Below are positions 26,086-35,879 of a DNA stretch of 64,000 nucleotides, piece by piece. Origin of the DNA: an uncultured Saprospiraceae bacterium. GTDB taxonomy: Bacteria; Bacteroidota; Bacteroidia; Chitinophagales; Saprospiraceae. The number at the start of each line of letters is the position of its first letter. Position 1 is the first letter of the stretch. The stretch covers positions 39,836 through 103,835 of the forward strand of contig CALGAW010000023.1 in NCBI GenBank assembly GCA_937959115.1, given 5' to 3'. The translations under genes were made by a program, and so were the position numbers. The notes under the pieces were generated by a model that worked only from the letters and a program-made list of their open reading frames with translations, searched no databases and was not told where the DNA came from.

Positions 26086-27201
26086 TTAGATCCAAAATTC
26101 CACTTCTTTTACGATCGGTTTTGGTACTTGTTTCTTTGGCTCAACAGCATGTTCTCTAAGCGATTCAATGTAAATGTGCATCGCGTCACATAGCGTAGAG
26201 CGGTATTCCGTTTTGTAGTTAAACTTTTCTAGGTTCTCAGCATGGAGTTTCATGATATCAACATCCTGCTGTATCACCTTTCTCGTATAAAAAGGCAACC
26301 CTAGACCGATCAACGGAGTGAGCCAGCCAAATTTATAAGAAATCAGGGTATAGACCATCGTCTCAAACGGGCGTACCGGGGTACAGGTGCTGCAAATGAT
26401 AAACCCGCGTTCTTGCTCCCCATAAGTATAATCTACCCTTGTGTTATTTGGCATGTAGAAGTTATCGGTATGCTTCATCGGTAGCTTTTTTGGGTTCACA
26501 ATCAACTGTGAAAAGCCGATGGAGTCGTTGGGTTGATCGTAAGACACCAGCACACTGTCTTCTGTGCGTTCTACCTTTGCCACAACAGCGATCTGCTTGC
26601 GATCGCGAAACCAGCCTTCATGTACATAAACTGTGTGTGGTACATCCATGAAGTTTTCTACAAGATCAGTGACATTATTCGGAAACGGTGTTCGCATGTA
26701 ATACCATTTCCAGCCCTTCTCTTCCATGATAGGCATTTTGAAGGGTTCTTTGTCTGGTGCTTTCCTGCCCATCCAGACCCAAACCAATCCATACTGCTCA
26801 GTGATTTTGTAAGCATCTACTTTTTTATTTGGAATACGCTCCTTGTAAGGGCCTTCAGATGGAATGTCAACACATTGGCCGTTAGGGTCGTATTTCCAAC
26901 CGTGATATGGACAAACCAAGCAATCATCAATCGTTTTCCCTTTGCTTAATGGAGCGTTTCTGTGATTGCAGCGGTCTAGGATCGCAGACACGGTTCCATC
27001 CTTCTTGCGCCAAAACACGATGGGTATATCGAAGATGGTTCTTGCTTGCGGTTTTCCTGTCTTAAATTCTTTCGACTGTCCAGCGGCATACCAGTAATTG
27101 ACCAAATCACCTGAGGCTTCATACATCTTACTTGTATATCGATCCTCCTTGTTGGCTATAGCGTTGGTTTGGTCTGTTGTATGGTTTGATACTTGTTCCA
27201 T
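26086..27201 (-). CDS. Rieske [2Fe-2S] non-heme iron oxygenase
   Basis: A 371-residue Rieske oxygenase. The cluster motif is Cys78-x-His80 with Cys97-x2-His100 (CNH and CPYHGW). The mononuclear iron site is in NFMDVPHTVYVHEGWF, with Asp186, His189 and His194, the usual D-x2-H-x4-H. This subgroup includes pheophorbide a oxygenase, vanillate demethylase and cholesterol 7-desaturase types; a specific reaction cannot be named. The annotated start overlaps the upstream 923-aa gene by 46 nt; Met26 (27126) would remove the overlap and leave 29 nt, and could be the true start. It is co-transcribed with a desaturase-type enzyme, suggesting two oxidative steps on one substrate. No ferredoxin reductase partner is adjacent. 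Confidence 0.88.
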   Translation of the reverse strand: MEQVSNHTTDQTNAIANKEDRYTSKMYEASGDLVNYWYAAGQSKEFKTGKPQARTIFDIPIVFWRKKDGTVSAILDRCNHRNAPLSKGKTIDDCLVCPYHGWKYDPNGQCVDIPSEGPYKERIPNKKVDAYKITEQYGLVWVWMGRKAPDKEPFKMPIMEEKGWKWYYMRTPFPNNVTDLVENFMDVPHTVYVHEGWFRDRKQIAVVAKVERTEDSVLVSYDQPNDSIGFSQLIVNPKKLPMKHTDNFYMPNNTRVDYTYGEQERGFIICSTCTPVRPFETMVYTLISYKFGWLTPLIGLGLPFYTRKVIQQDVDIMKLHAENLEKFNYKTEYRSTLCDAMHIYIESLREHAVEPKKQVPKPIVKEVEFWI

Positions 27202-29927
27202 GATTCAAGATTTAAGATTTGTTCTTCGCCATTGTGCCACTGCACTTTGACAGAAAGGTTGTTGATTTGATCTGATGCCTTGCCTAAGCCAAACAAGAGG
27301 CGATTGTCACCCATTGCCATAAAGCCTGAAACCAAGCGTTGCTCTTTGTATTGTACCTTGTCTTCTTCGTTTACTTCGTAGGAAATCCAGACTTTAGAAC
27401 CGACAGCATCAACCGTTGTGTTTATGCCGTTCCCTTCTAGCTCGAGACCAACCCATTGTTTGTCTTGCAAGGTATTTTCATACAAAATAGGTGCACCAAA
27501 TTGGTCGGTAAACAATAGGTCTGGATCACCGTCGTTGTCAAAGTCTGCCATTGCGACGCCTCTTGTGTTTCGCTGATGCGTTAAGCCAATTTCTTTTGCC
27601 AGATCAATGAATTCTTCTCCATTTTGGTTGATGAGTGCTCTGTCTGGCTCATTTTCGTAGATGGCACAGCCTCGAATGTCTGCCCACTTATCACTGTAGC
27701 TGTGGATTTCAGGGCCTGTTCTGGCAATCTGCGCTTGGAAGTACCAGTAATCCATTCGTTCTTCATATTTCTTATCCCATTCATCGTCTACCATGCCGTT
27801 GGCTTGAAGTATATCGGGGTAGCCGTCCATGTTGAGATCTCCGATAGCGCCACCCCAACCAAAGCGATTGGTATTCAACGCATTGTATTGAAATGCTTTA
27901 TCTACTAAATCTACCTTTTTTGCTCCTTTCTTTGTTGTATTCATCCAAAGAAGGCTGCCTTCTGCCTGCATGGCGTGATGCACATTACTTACGTAAATAT
28001 CTTCCTTGCCGTCTGCATTGATATCGCCTATTGACACATTCATTCCCTTGTAGGTATCTAGTCCAATATCGCCGTAGAATTTACCTTCTTGCCGTTCGAA
28101 TTGGTTGTTGCCTAGATTCAAGTAGCAGTCATCTCTTCCAAAGTCATTGGCGATGTACAGATCGGTTAAGCCGTCTTCGTTGAAATCGAGGGTACCGCTT
28201 GCTAGGCTCCAGCGTGTTTCCGTGAACCCTGACTGTGAAGCAATGATTTCTTGATATTGATTCGTTTTTTTATTTCCAATGAATAGCTTATTTATCCCAC
28301 CGTTATTGGCGTTGTGCCAGCTTTCATGAAGGAATCTGAACATCCTTCTGTCACCTTCGTAAGCAGGTTGGGGTAAATCAAAGATGTTAAGTGGCGTTGG
28401 CTTAGCGTAGTCTAGGAGATGCGTTCGAAGCGTATTAAACAATAGAATATCAAGCATTCCATCATTATTAAAATCAGCCGCATTCGCAGATAGACAAATG
28501 GAATGGGCATCTGTAATTCCTGGAATATCAACTTCTTCAAATTGTAATTCTCCACTAGGAATAATTTTATTTTCAAATACTCTGGAGTTTCCAAACCCGA
28601 AGCCTACAAACAAATCTTTGTCTCCATCATTGTCTTTATCAAAGAAGAAGGCAAATCCAGGCAAACCAAAAGCTTTAGGATTGTCGAGGTAGGGTTCAAG
28701 TGGATTGATCGATTGTTTTTCGAAAGTAAAATTTCCTTTATTTATGTGAAGTTTCCCTCGATTTCCTAGGGATTTCAAGGACTGCGTTAGAAAGAGATCA
28801 GGTAAGCCATCCAAGTTTACATCTGCAACTGCAGCTGCGTCACCAACAGATAAAATCCACTTCGCCACGTGATGTAGTCTCGGATCCGTTCTGAGCAACA
28901 TGTCTGATCGCTCTGCAGTTAAACCACTATGCGATGCTGGAATTCGCTTTAAAAGTTGCTGTGCATTGCTTTGATTATCCAATACTGAAAAGCCAGAAAC
29001 TGCCCAAAACAAGGGAACAAACAAGCAACTAACCACTGCCCACCGCTGGGCACTTAAGGTTAGGGATCGAACCGAGATATTTCTGAAAAATGCTTGTTCT
29101 TTAAAATAAATAATGACAAACCGGATAAAGGCAACGCCTAGTCCGGCAAAGAAAAACGTGTAGTAGCTCAGCTTGAGGTGAAAGAGAAAATCGAACACTG
29201 CAATGCCAAGACCAACTAGGATTTGCTCCTTGGTACCAGAAGGACTGGTAGAAGGGTCAGTAATCATAAAAAAGGTAAAGAGATAAAAAGCAGGTGAGGT
29301 GATGGAGCCTACAAAAATCGTTTCCCACGGAATGATATGCTCCATGATGTTTGCTCTGTAAATACTAAGCAGAATAAAAGAAAACAGAAAGGTCAGTACC
29401 AACCATGTTCGATTAATTTTAAAGTAAAAAAGCATCAGTCCACCTGTAAGGACAAACCACAGCATCATCCAAGCTGAAGAGGCACTTCCGTACCATTGAT
29501 AACTTGGAGCAAGCGAGATGATTTCGTCCGTAAACAAGATGCAAAACACCACTGCCATGAGCGATGGATTGAACAAGTGTTTGCCCTTGTATGTAATTAG
29601 GTATTTGGAGCCGATACAAATGAGAATCGGCAACCAGAGGTTGATATAACTGTAGGACCAATTGAGTAACAATCCAAGCGAACAGCAGGAAATAAGTGCT
29701 GAAAGTGGAAAAATTTTTCTTTTTTTGAAGATGCCACTGAAGAGCATATCCAACATTCCACCTCCGATCAATAGCGAAAGCAGATGCATTGGTTTCCGGT
29801 CAAACCCCAGGAATGCAATGCCCAGGAGGAGAAATCCACCTAAGATTGCTAGGACACGCCAGCGCAAATCAGTGATGCGTGGTGGGGCGAAACTGCCATC
29901 CCAAGTAGATGGATTATAGTGAATCAT
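27156..29927 (-). CDS. UnbU-UnbV type fusion: NqrB/RnfD-like membrane domain joined to FG-GAP and ASPIC/UnbV domains
   Basis: A 923-residue protein in two parts. Residues 1-315 have about nine hydrophobic segments and resemble the NQR2/RnfD family, including KHLFNPSLMAVV (116-127) and FFMITDPSTSPSG (219-231), which correspond to conserved RnfD/NqrB positions. Residues about 340-800 are FG-GAP/VCBS-type repeats, with at least seven D-x-N/D-x-D-G loops (DVNLDGLPD, DFNNDGMLD, DINADGKED, DFDNDGDPD). Residues about 830-910 fit the ASPIC/UnbV domain (VGSKVWISY, VQWHNGEEQ). In enediyne clusters UnbU is the NqrB/RnfD-like membrane protein and UnbV the FG-GAP/ASPIC protein; here both are one chain. 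The beta-propeller should be extracytoplasmic. Overlaps both neighbours (14 and 46 nt), so translationally coupled. Confidence 0.82.
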   Translation of the reverse strand: MIHYNPSTWDGSFAPPRITDLRWRVLAILGGFLLLGIAFLGFDRKPMHLLSLLIGGGMLDMLFSGIFKKRKIFPLSALISCCSLGLLLNWSYSYINLWLPILICIGSKYLITYKGKHLFNPSLMAVVFCILFTDEIISLAPSYQWYGSASSAWMMLWFVLTGGLMLFYFKINRTWLVLTFLFSFILLSIYRANIMEHIIPWETIFVGSITSPAFYLFTFFMITDPSTSPSGTKEQILVGLGIAVFDFLFHLKLSYYTFFFAGLGVAFIRFVIIYFKEQAFFRNISVRSLTLSAQRWAVVSCLFVPLFWAVSGFSVLDNQSNAQQLLKRIPASHSGLTAERSDMLLRTDPRLHHVAKWILSVGDAAAVADVNLDGLPDLFLTQSLKSLGNRGKLHINKGNFTFEKQSINPLEPYLDNPKAFGLPGFAFFFDKDNDGDKDLFVGFGFGNSRVFENKIIPSGELQFEEVDIPGITDAHSICLSANAADFNNDGMLDILLFNTLRTHLLDYAKPTPLNIFDLPQPAYEGDRRMFRFLHESWHNANNGGINKLFIGNKKTNQYQEIIASQSGFTETRWSLASGTLDFNEDGLTDLYIANDFGRDDCYLNLGNNQFERQEGKFYGDIGLDTYKGMNVSIGDINADGKEDIYVSNVHHAMQAEGSLLWMNTTKKGAKKVDLVDKAFQYNALNTNRFGWGGAIGDLNMDGYPDILQANGMVDDEWDKKYEERMDYWYFQAQIARTGPEIHSYSDKWADIRGCAIYENEPDRALINQNGEEFIDLAKEIGLTHQRNTRGVAMADFDNDGDPDLLFTDQFGAPILYENTLQDKQWVGLELEGNGINTTVDAVGSKVWISYEVNEEDKVQYKEQRLVSGFMAMGDNRLLFGLGKASDQINNLSVKVQWHNGEEQILNLESWNKYQTIQQTKPTL

Positions 29928-30522
29928 AGATCAATATTTTTGCAATCAGCCCAATACTAAACACCAAATACAAGGTATTCATTTTTGCAGTACACTGATT
30001 TATTTTTTGAAATTTGGGTGCTGTTGAGGCAAACCAGATTGCTTTTTCGCCCTTGGTGGCATTGCCCACAATGGCTCCGAAACTGTGCGCATAGAAGCTA
30101 TCGGTGATTTGGAAGCAGAGGAGGAGTAACAGGTAGCAGATGAATGAAATTTCTGTTGGTGTAAGGCTGTTTTGCTGTGTTGCTATGAGCAGGCCAATTA
30201 CTAGGAGAATGCAGCCAATGCTGTTGAAGGCGATGCCGTGTGTTGTAGTCCAGTTTTGAGCGCGATACATCATTGCTGCTTGCACAATTGCTCTGAAATA
30301 GAAGAAGCTGACGACAGTGATCGCTAATGGAAATAGAGGACTGGCTGTTGGCAAGATAGCTAACCACCAGCCTGAAAACACGAAATAGTAGAAGAGTGCG
30401 AGTCCCAGCCAAACTGTTTTTGCTGTCGAGATTTTTCCTCCGATCTGTGCGCTATTGTTCTGCTGCTGATGGTATTTAGCCATAGCAATTGAAAACAGTG
30501 ATATGATTCCTACTAAGTACAT
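29914..30522 (-). CDS. Six-helix membrane protein of unknown function (202 aa)
   Basis: A 202-residue integral membrane protein with about six hydrophobic segments: MYLVGIISLFSIAMA, TVWLGLALFYYFVF, LFPLAITVVSFFYF, GIAFNSIGCILLVIGLLIA, ISFICYLLLLLCFQI and LYLVFSIGLIAKIL. Polar residues sit in helices, such as the FQITDSFYAHSFGAIVG region with Asp and His. I do not recognise a family. It is the first gene of the operon and overlaps the UnbU/UnbV-like gene by 14 nt, so the two products are made together and may form a complex, perhaps replacing a separate small membrane subunit of the redox system. Confidence 0.7.
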   Translation of the reverse strand: MYLVGIISLFSIAMAKYHQQQNNSAQIGGKISTAKTVWLGLALFYYFVFSGWWLAILPTASPLFPLAITVVSFFYFRAIVQAAMMYRAQNWTTTHGIAFNSIGCILLVIGLLIATQQNSLTPTEISFICYLLLLLCFQITDSFYAHSFGAIVGNATKGEKAIWFASTAPKFQKINQCTAKMNTLYLVFSIGLIAKILIYDSL

Positions 30523-30761
30523 TTTCAGTATTTCACATTAAAAGTAATTCATCTATAATAGAATATAAAATTAGGCTTGGAATATGGAAACATCAAGGAT
30601 TTCAAAGAAATTTCTATTATTTAGGAAATTGTTGCGTGTTTGTTGAGCAAGGACGATACAAATAGGGTTTGAGTGATAATGATTCTGAGTTGTAGCTTGT
30701 TTGTAATTAGGTTTGTGTCTGGCATTAGGCTAAACTTAGGAAAGATAATTTCTAGGTACGT

Positions 30762-33158
30762 TTAGCCGTTCATTAATATCTTCCTCACTAGCTCTTTAGT
30801 CACTGGCTGACCAGCCACCTGCTTTTTCACTTCTGCGAACAGAAAGCGGTAGTTGCAGCCTGATTGCCAGTTGGAACAGCCGTAAGCGGTTTTTCCTTTA
30901 AGGATGGTGCCTTTTTTGCATTTTGGGCAGGTGAGCACTTCTTTAGCTGGGGCAGGTTTTTTGGCTATTTTCTCCTTGGTTTTAGGCTCTTCTAGGACGA
31001 GTCCAAATTGGTCATTAAATCTTACTAGACCGTTTACTTTTTGGCCTTCGCTTTTGAAGCCTTTTAAGGAAACGGTGCATCCTTTTTGGAGTAGGCGGAT
31101 CAATTGTATATCTGAAATCTTTTTCTCCATAAATGTAAATGGCAACCTAAATGTACAGCCTGCCTTCCATTGCGAACATCCATATGCGGTGCTCCCTTTA
31201 AGTAGGTTGCCTTTGTTGCACTTGGGGCAGGTGCATTCGATAACGGCTGATTTCTTGTTTTGCTTTTTTGCTTTTTTAGCTGGTTTTGTTGGCGTTTCTT
31301 TCTTGCTTGCTGTTGATTTACTTTTGCTATATTTCCCGAATCGTTTATCAGGGATTTTAGAAAGGTCAATTTTGGACAATGCATTGGAAGAACGGACTTC
31401 AGTGACTAAGTCATCAGTCATTTTTTTCATTTCACCAATGAACTTGATGGTGTTGTATTCTCCTGATTCAATGAGTCTTAATTTTTTCTCCCATTGGCCT
31501 GTTAATTCTACAGATTTTAGTAGATGATTTTGAATGGTGTCGATGAGCTGGACACCAAGGTCAGTTGCTTTGATTGTCTTTTTTTGTCGAAAGGCATATT
31601 TCCGTCGGAATAACGTCTCAATGATGTTTGCCCTGGTGGAAGGTCGGCCTATGCCATTTTCTTTCATCAGATCGCTTAATTCTTCGTTCTCGACGGTTTT
31701 TCCAGCGGTTTCCATTGCTCTAAGCAAGGTTCCATCTGTGTAATACTTGGGAGGCTGTGTATTTTTTGAGACTAAAGAAGGCGTGTGTGGTCCAGATTCT
31801 CCCTCTACAAAGGGTGGTAGTATTTTTTCTTTGTTGTCGTTTTTAGTCTCGTCTTCTGTATTTGATTGTTTTTTTGATTTTGGATAGACGACTTTCCATC
31901 CTGGATCTACAATCTCTTTTCCTTTTGCTTTAAATTGTAAACCAGCTGATTCACCAATTACAACTGCATTGTTGACGATACAATCGGGATAAAAATTAGC
32001 TAGAAACCGTCTTACTATTGCGTCATATACTTTACTGGCATCCCCCATTAATCCAGTTTGCACCCCAGTTGGAATGATTGCATGGTGGTCTGTCACCTTT
32101 TTATCGTTGAACACTCTGTTAGATTTACGGATGGTTTTCCCTAACAATGGTGCTGTCAATTGACTGTAATTGGTTAGACGGCCTAGGATGTTTGCAATTT
32201 TGGGGTATACATCATTTGGCAGGAAGGTGGTATCAACTCTTGGGTAAGTTACTACCTTTTGCTCGTATAATTTTTGAACAATCTTTAAGGTTTGATCTGC
32301 AGAAAGGCTGAATCGTTTATTGCAATAGACTTGTAAACCTGTAAGATCGAATAGTTTTGGCGCATACTCTTTACCCTTTTTCTTTTTGGATGAAATGATC
32401 GTGAATGGTTCATCTTTTATCTTTTCTAGGGTTGCTTCGCCGTCTTCTATTTTTAAGAATCGTCCTTTTTCGTATCTAAATATGACTTCTCTGTAGCATG
32501 TTTCTAATTCCCAGAAGGGTTGGGATACAAAGTTCGTGATTTCTAAATGCCTTTTTACTAGCATTGCAAGTGTTGGTGTTTGCACCCGTCCGATGGACAG
32601 CACTTGCTTTCCTCCTCCATATTTCAAGGTATAGAGTCTTGTGGCATTCATTCCTAGGAGCCAATCGCCTATTGCTCTAGCGCTTCCAGCATGGAATAAT
32701 TTGTCAAAATCGCTCGCAGGTCTTAGTTTCTTGAACCCTTCTACTACAGCTTCTTTGGTCAAGGAAGAAATCCATAACCGTTCTACTTTTCCTTTGTATT
32801 TTGCTTCTTTTATAACCCAGCGTTGGATGAGCTCTCCTTCTTGTCCGGCATCTCCACAATTGATGACTAAAGAAGCTTGTTTGAATAGTTTTTTAATGAC
32901 GGCAAACTGTTTTTTCACACCAGTGTCCTTCATCAGTTTGGTCATAAACTTTTCTGGCAACATTGGCAGTGTATTCAGGCTCCACCGTTTCCAGTCTGGC
33001 CGGTAATCATCTGGGCTGTAAAGGGTACAAAAATGGCCGAATGTCCAAGTGACAGCATATCCGTTTCCTTCGAAGTAACCGTCCTTACGACTGCTAGCTC
33101 CAACGACATTGGCGATTTCTCTTGCTACTGATGGTTTTTCCGCAATACAAACTTTCAT
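30762..33158 (-). CDS. topB: DNA topoisomerase III (type IA)
   Basis: A 798-residue type IA topoisomerase that relaxes or decatenates DNA through a 5'-phosphotyrosine. Toprim domain at residues 1-140 with Glu7 (CIAEKPSVA) and CGDAGQEGEL near 101-110; the DAGxEGE form is normal for TopB-type enzymes. The catalytic Tyr305 lies in VVTYPRVDT. After residue about 640 come a Lys-rich linker and two C-terminal zinc-ribbon-like repeats (CPKCNKGNLLKGSTAYGCSQW and CPKCKKGTILKGKTAYGCSNW). Length is normal for Bacteroidota TopB. It is monocistronic, with a TAnnTTTG box at 33182-33189. Confidence 0.95.
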   Translation of the reverse strand: MKVCIAEKPSVAREIANVVGASSRKDGYFEGNGYAVTWTFGHFCTLYSPDDYRPDWKRWSLNTLPMLPEKFMTKLMKDTGVKKQFAVIKKLFKQASLVINCGDAGQEGELIQRWVIKEAKYKGKVERLWISSLTKEAVVEGFKKLRPASDFDKLFHAGSARAIGDWLLGMNATRLYTLKYGGGKQVLSIGRVQTPTLAMLVKRHLEITNFVSQPFWELETCYREVIFRYEKGRFLKIEDGEATLEKIKDEPFTIISSKKKKGKEYAPKLFDLTGLQVYCNKRFSLSADQTLKIVQKLYEQKVVTYPRVDTTFLPNDVYPKIANILGRLTNYSQLTAPLLGKTIRKSNRVFNDKKVTDHHAIIPTGVQTGLMGDASKVYDAIVRRFLANFYPDCIVNNAVVIGESAGLQFKAKGKEIVDPGWKVVYPKSKKQSNTEDETKNDNKEKILPPFVEGESGPHTPSLVSKNTQPPKYYTDGTLLRAMETAGKTVENEELSDLMKENGIGRPSTRANIIETLFRRKYAFRQKKTIKATDLGVQLIDTIQNHLLKSVELTGQWEKKLRLIESGEYNTIKFIGEMKKMTDDLVTEVRSSNALSKIDLSKIPDKRFGKYSKSKSTASKKETPTKPAKKAKKQNKKSAVIECTCPKCNKGNLLKGSTAYGCSQWKAGCTFRLPFTFMEKKISDIQLIRLLQKGCTVSLKGFKSEGQKVNGLVRFNDQFGLVLEEPKTKEKIAKKPAPAKEVLTCPKCKKGTILKGKTAYGCSNWQSGCNYRFLFAEVKKQVAGQPVTKELVRKILMNG

Positions 33159-33181
33159 TTAAATGTACTGGTTTAGTCCCT

Positions 33182-33189
33182 CAAAAATA
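33182..33189 (-). promoter_or_regulatory. Promoter -7 box of topB
   Basis: The minus-strand sequence TATTTTTG matches TAnnTTTG and lies 23 nt upstream of the topB ATG. No TTG -33 element was found. Confidence 0.45.
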
Positions 33190-33227
33190 AAAAATTTATA
33201 GGGATTTGTAGAAAAAATATTCACTAC

Positions 33228-33396
33228 GGATGTATAAGGATTTGCATAGATTTATGGCGCATTCTAGCTTAGGCATGGACAATTGTATTCTCAGTAAAAA
33301 ACAAAATAGTCACACAGGTGTACGTAGATTTGTACAGATTATTATGACTCATTTTATCTTAGGCATTGACATTCGCTTTCTCAATAAAAAGAGGGG
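33228..33396 (+). repeat. Diverged direct duplication of about 75 bp between topB and maeB
   Basis: Two units align: AGATTTATGGCGCATTCTAG... (unit about 33228-33306) and AGATTATTATGACTCATTTT... (unit about 33321-33396). Both continue CTTAGGCAT-GACA, then a C/T-rich stretch, CTCA-TAAAAA. Each unit opens with a GGATTTGCATAGATT or GTAGATTTGTACAGATT element, also found at 35811-35836. The 92-codon plus-strand frame over it is probably not a gene. Confidence 0.5.
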
Positions 33397-33421
33397 ACGT
33401 TTAACTCCTTCCTTTCACCTT

Positions 33422-35725
33422 TTAAGCTTTTGCGTACCCTTCCTCATTCTGTGCATCTATTGCAGCGATGCCAACCATGTCTACAATTTGGCGAACGCTT
33501 GCTCCTAGTTGCAATATGTGTACTGGCTTTTTCATTCCTAGTAGAACAGGCCCGATGAAATCCATATCAGCTGCTTGGTTTAAGAGGTTGTAAGCAATGT
33601 TGGCACTTGACAGGTTTGGGAATATTAGGATATTAGCACGCTGACCTGCTAGTTTCGAAAATGGATAAAACTCTTTTGAAGTTTCAGGATTCAGCGCAAC
33701 GTGTGCTTGCATCTCTCCATCAACGATCCAGTCTGGATGCCTTTCGTGCATGATCTTTGTTGCTTGACGCATCAGCAATGCAGACTCTCCATTTGCTACT
33801 GAACCGAAGTTGGAATAAGTGAGCATTCCGATCTTTGGTGTAATATTGAAGGCTTCAGCCATGTTTGCCACTAGCTCTGCGATATCAGCAATATCTTCTG
33901 GTGTGAGAAAATGGTTGATTGAGGTGTCTGCAAGAAACAAGGGGCCGAAACGAGTCATTAAGATGTGTGTACTCGCTACTTTTTTAATTCCTTTGCGTGG
34001 CCCTATAATCTCAAGTGCAGGTCTTACTGTTACCGGATATTTTTTGGACAGTCCGCCGATTAACGCATCAGCATCGCCCATTTCTACCATCATAACGCCG
34101 TAGTAACTACGCATCCGTACTAAGTCAACGACTTCATTCGGATTGACTCCTTTTCGTTTTCGTTTCTCATAAAATACTTCACAGTACTTGTCGAACCGTT
34201 GTGCTTCTGCATCATCGACTGGTACTTTAGGATCAATTATCTTAATGTTGGGCAAGGTGATTTGATTGGCCTCCATAATGGTTTTCACACGTTCTTTGTT
34301 TCCTAGTAGAATTGGAAGGGCAATCCGTTCTTCCATTACCTCTTGGGCGGCCTTGAGAACAGAGACGTTTTCCGCATCAGAAAACACGATTCGCTTAACA
34401 TCTTGTTTTGCTTTATTCTCAATTACTTTGGAAAGTGTGTTGTCTTTCCCGAGGCGAGTGGACAGTACCATCTCATAAGCATCCCAGTTCGTAATTGGTT
34501 GCTTGGCCACACCGGAATCCATTGCTGCTTTTGCTACTGCAGCGGAGATGGTGTTTATCAGTCTAGGGTCTACTGGTTTGGGGATAATGTAGTCTCTACC
34601 AAATTTTAGATTGATGTTGCCGTATGCCATGTTTACGATGTCTGGCACTGATTTTTTTGCTAATTCTGCTAGTGCACGAACGGCTCCTAGCTTCATCTCT
34701 TCGTTGATTTCAGTTGCACGTACATCAAGCGCTCCCCTAAAGATAAAGGGAAACCCTAGGACGTTGTTCACCTGATTTGGGTAGTCTGATCGGCCAGTTG
34801 CCATTATGCAATCAGGGCGGGCTGTTTTTGCTTCTTCGAAGCCAATTTCTGGTGTTGGATTGGCCATTGCAAAGATGATGGGATCCTTTGCCATTACTTT
34901 TATCATATCTCCATTAAGGACACCGCCTCTTGATAAACCGATAAACACATCTGCGTCTTTGAGAATATCGGCAAGGGATGTTCCCATTGGTACTGTTCCG
35001 TTGACGAATTCTGGTTTTTTACCATTTAGGTTATCGCGGTCAGGATGGATTAGTCCTTTGCTGTCATACATGAAGATATTTTCTTTTTTTGCTCCTAATG
35101 ACACATAGATCAACGTGCATGAAATTGCGGAAGCACCTGCACCATTGACAATTATTTTGACTTTTGAAATGTCCTTTCCTACGATCTCAAGTGCATTGAG
35201 CAAGGCGGCACCACTGATAATGGCTGTGCCATGCTGATCGTCGTGCATGACGGGAATATTGAGTTCTTTTTTGAGTCGTTCCTCAATTTCGAAGCAGGCG
35301 GGTGCAGAGATGTCTTCTAGGTTGACACCTCCAAACGTTGGTTCTAGGATTTTGACGGTACGGACAAACTCATCGACGTCTTTGGTATCGAGTTCTAGGT
35401 CGAAGCAATCAATGTCTGCATAAATTTTGAAGAGGAGTCCTTTCCCCTCCATGACTGGTTTGCTTGCTTCTGGTCCGATGTCGCCGAGGCCGAGTACTGC
35501 GGTCCCGTTGCTGATGACAGCTACGAGGTTTCCTTTTGCGGTGTACTTATAGACATCATCGGGGTTGCTGTGTATTTCTAGGCATGGTTCTGCTACGCCA
35601 GGAGAATAGGCTAGAGAGAGATCTCTTTGATTTGCATATTCTTTGGTCGGAATGACTTCGATTTTTCCTGGTTTCCCTTTTGCATGGTAATGAAGGGCTG
35701 CTTCTTTGAATGATTTTTTGTCCAT
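33422..35725 (-). CDS. maeB: NADP-dependent malic enzyme fused to phosphotransacetylase-like domain
   Basis: A 767-residue cytoplasmic enzyme converting malate to pyruvate and CO2 with reduction of NADP. Residues 1-410 form the malic enzyme part ([61 protein letters not shown] for NAD(P) binding, [10 protein letters not shown]). Residues about 430-760 resemble phosphate acetyltransferase ([49 protein letters not shown]). In known MaeB proteins this domain is catalytically inactive and senses acetyl-CoA. Length is normal. No operon partners are seen. Confidence 0.95.
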   Translation of the reverse strand: MDKKSFKEAALHYHAKGKPGKIEVIPTKEYANQRDLSLAYSPGVAEPCLEIHSNPDDVYKYTAKGNLVAVISNGTAVLGLGDIGPEASKPVMEGKGLLFKIYADIDCFDLELDTKDVDEFVRTVKILEPTFGGVNLEDISAPACFEIEERLKKELNIPVMHDDQHGTAIISGAALLNALEIVGKDISKVKIIVNGAGASAISCTLIYVSLGAKKENIFMYDSKGLIHPDRDNLNGKKPEFVNGTVPMGTSLADILKDADVFIGLSRGGVLNGDMIKVMAKDPIIFAMANPTPEIGFEEAKTARPDCIMATGRSDYPNQVNNVLGFPFIFRGALDVRATEINEEMKLGAVRALAELAKKSVPDIVNMAYGNINLKFGRDYIIPKPVDPRLINTISAAVAKAAMDSGVAKQPITNWDAYEMVLSTRLGKDNTLSKVIENKAKQDVKRIVFSDAENVSVLKAAQEVMEERIALPILLGNKERVKTIMEANQITLPNIKIIDPKVPVDDAEAQRFDKYCEVFYEKRKRKGVNPNEVVDLVRMRSYYGVMMVEMGDADALIGGLSKKYPVTVRPALEIIGPRKGIKKVASTHILMTRFGPLFLADTSINHFLTPEDIADIAELVANMAEAFNITPKIGMLTYSNFGSVANGESALLMRQATKIMHERHPDWIVDGEMQAHVALNPETSKEFYPFSKLAGQRANILIFPNLSSANIAYNLLNQAADMDFIGPVLLGMKKPVHILQLGASVRQIVDMVGIAAIDAQNEEGYAKA

Positions 35726-35810
35726 AATGCTAGTGTGTTTATTAAAACAGATGCGAATATAGTAAATAAGTAGGAAGGGGTCGGTCTTTAAAAAGAAGGT
35801 TTCCTAAAGA

Positions 35811-35836
35811 TTACGCAGATTTCCACAGATTATTAA
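35811..35836 (+). repeat. GATTACGCAGATTTCCACAGATT-type short repeat
   Basis: AGATTACGCAGATTTCCACAGATT is an internally repetitive motif (CAGATT units). Related sequence is found in the duplicated block at 33228-33396. Confidence 0.45.
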
Positions 35837-35879
35837 AAAGATCTATTGTGCCTAACAGATTTACGGTTTTAAAAAGTAA

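Noticed and set aside
26533..26949. 138-codon plus-strand frame opposite the Rieske oxygenase gene
   Set aside because: It is antisense to a gene with clear iron-ligand motifs; codon composition is that of a shadow frame.
21645..30522. Complete enediyne biosynthetic cluster
   Set aside because: UnbU/UnbV-like domains are present, but no enediyne polyketide synthase, thioesterase or UnbL-like gene is found in the window, so only a relation at domain level is claimed.
30762..33158. Loss of a catalytic Asp in the topoisomerase toprim motif (DAGQEGE)
   Set aside because: The DAGxEGE form is usual in TopB-type enzymes, so it is not a defect.
33230..33508. 92-codon plus-strand open frame between topB and maeB
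   Set aside because: It spans the duplicated 75-bp repeat units and runs into the maeB gene on the other strand; the protein is an artefact of the repeat.
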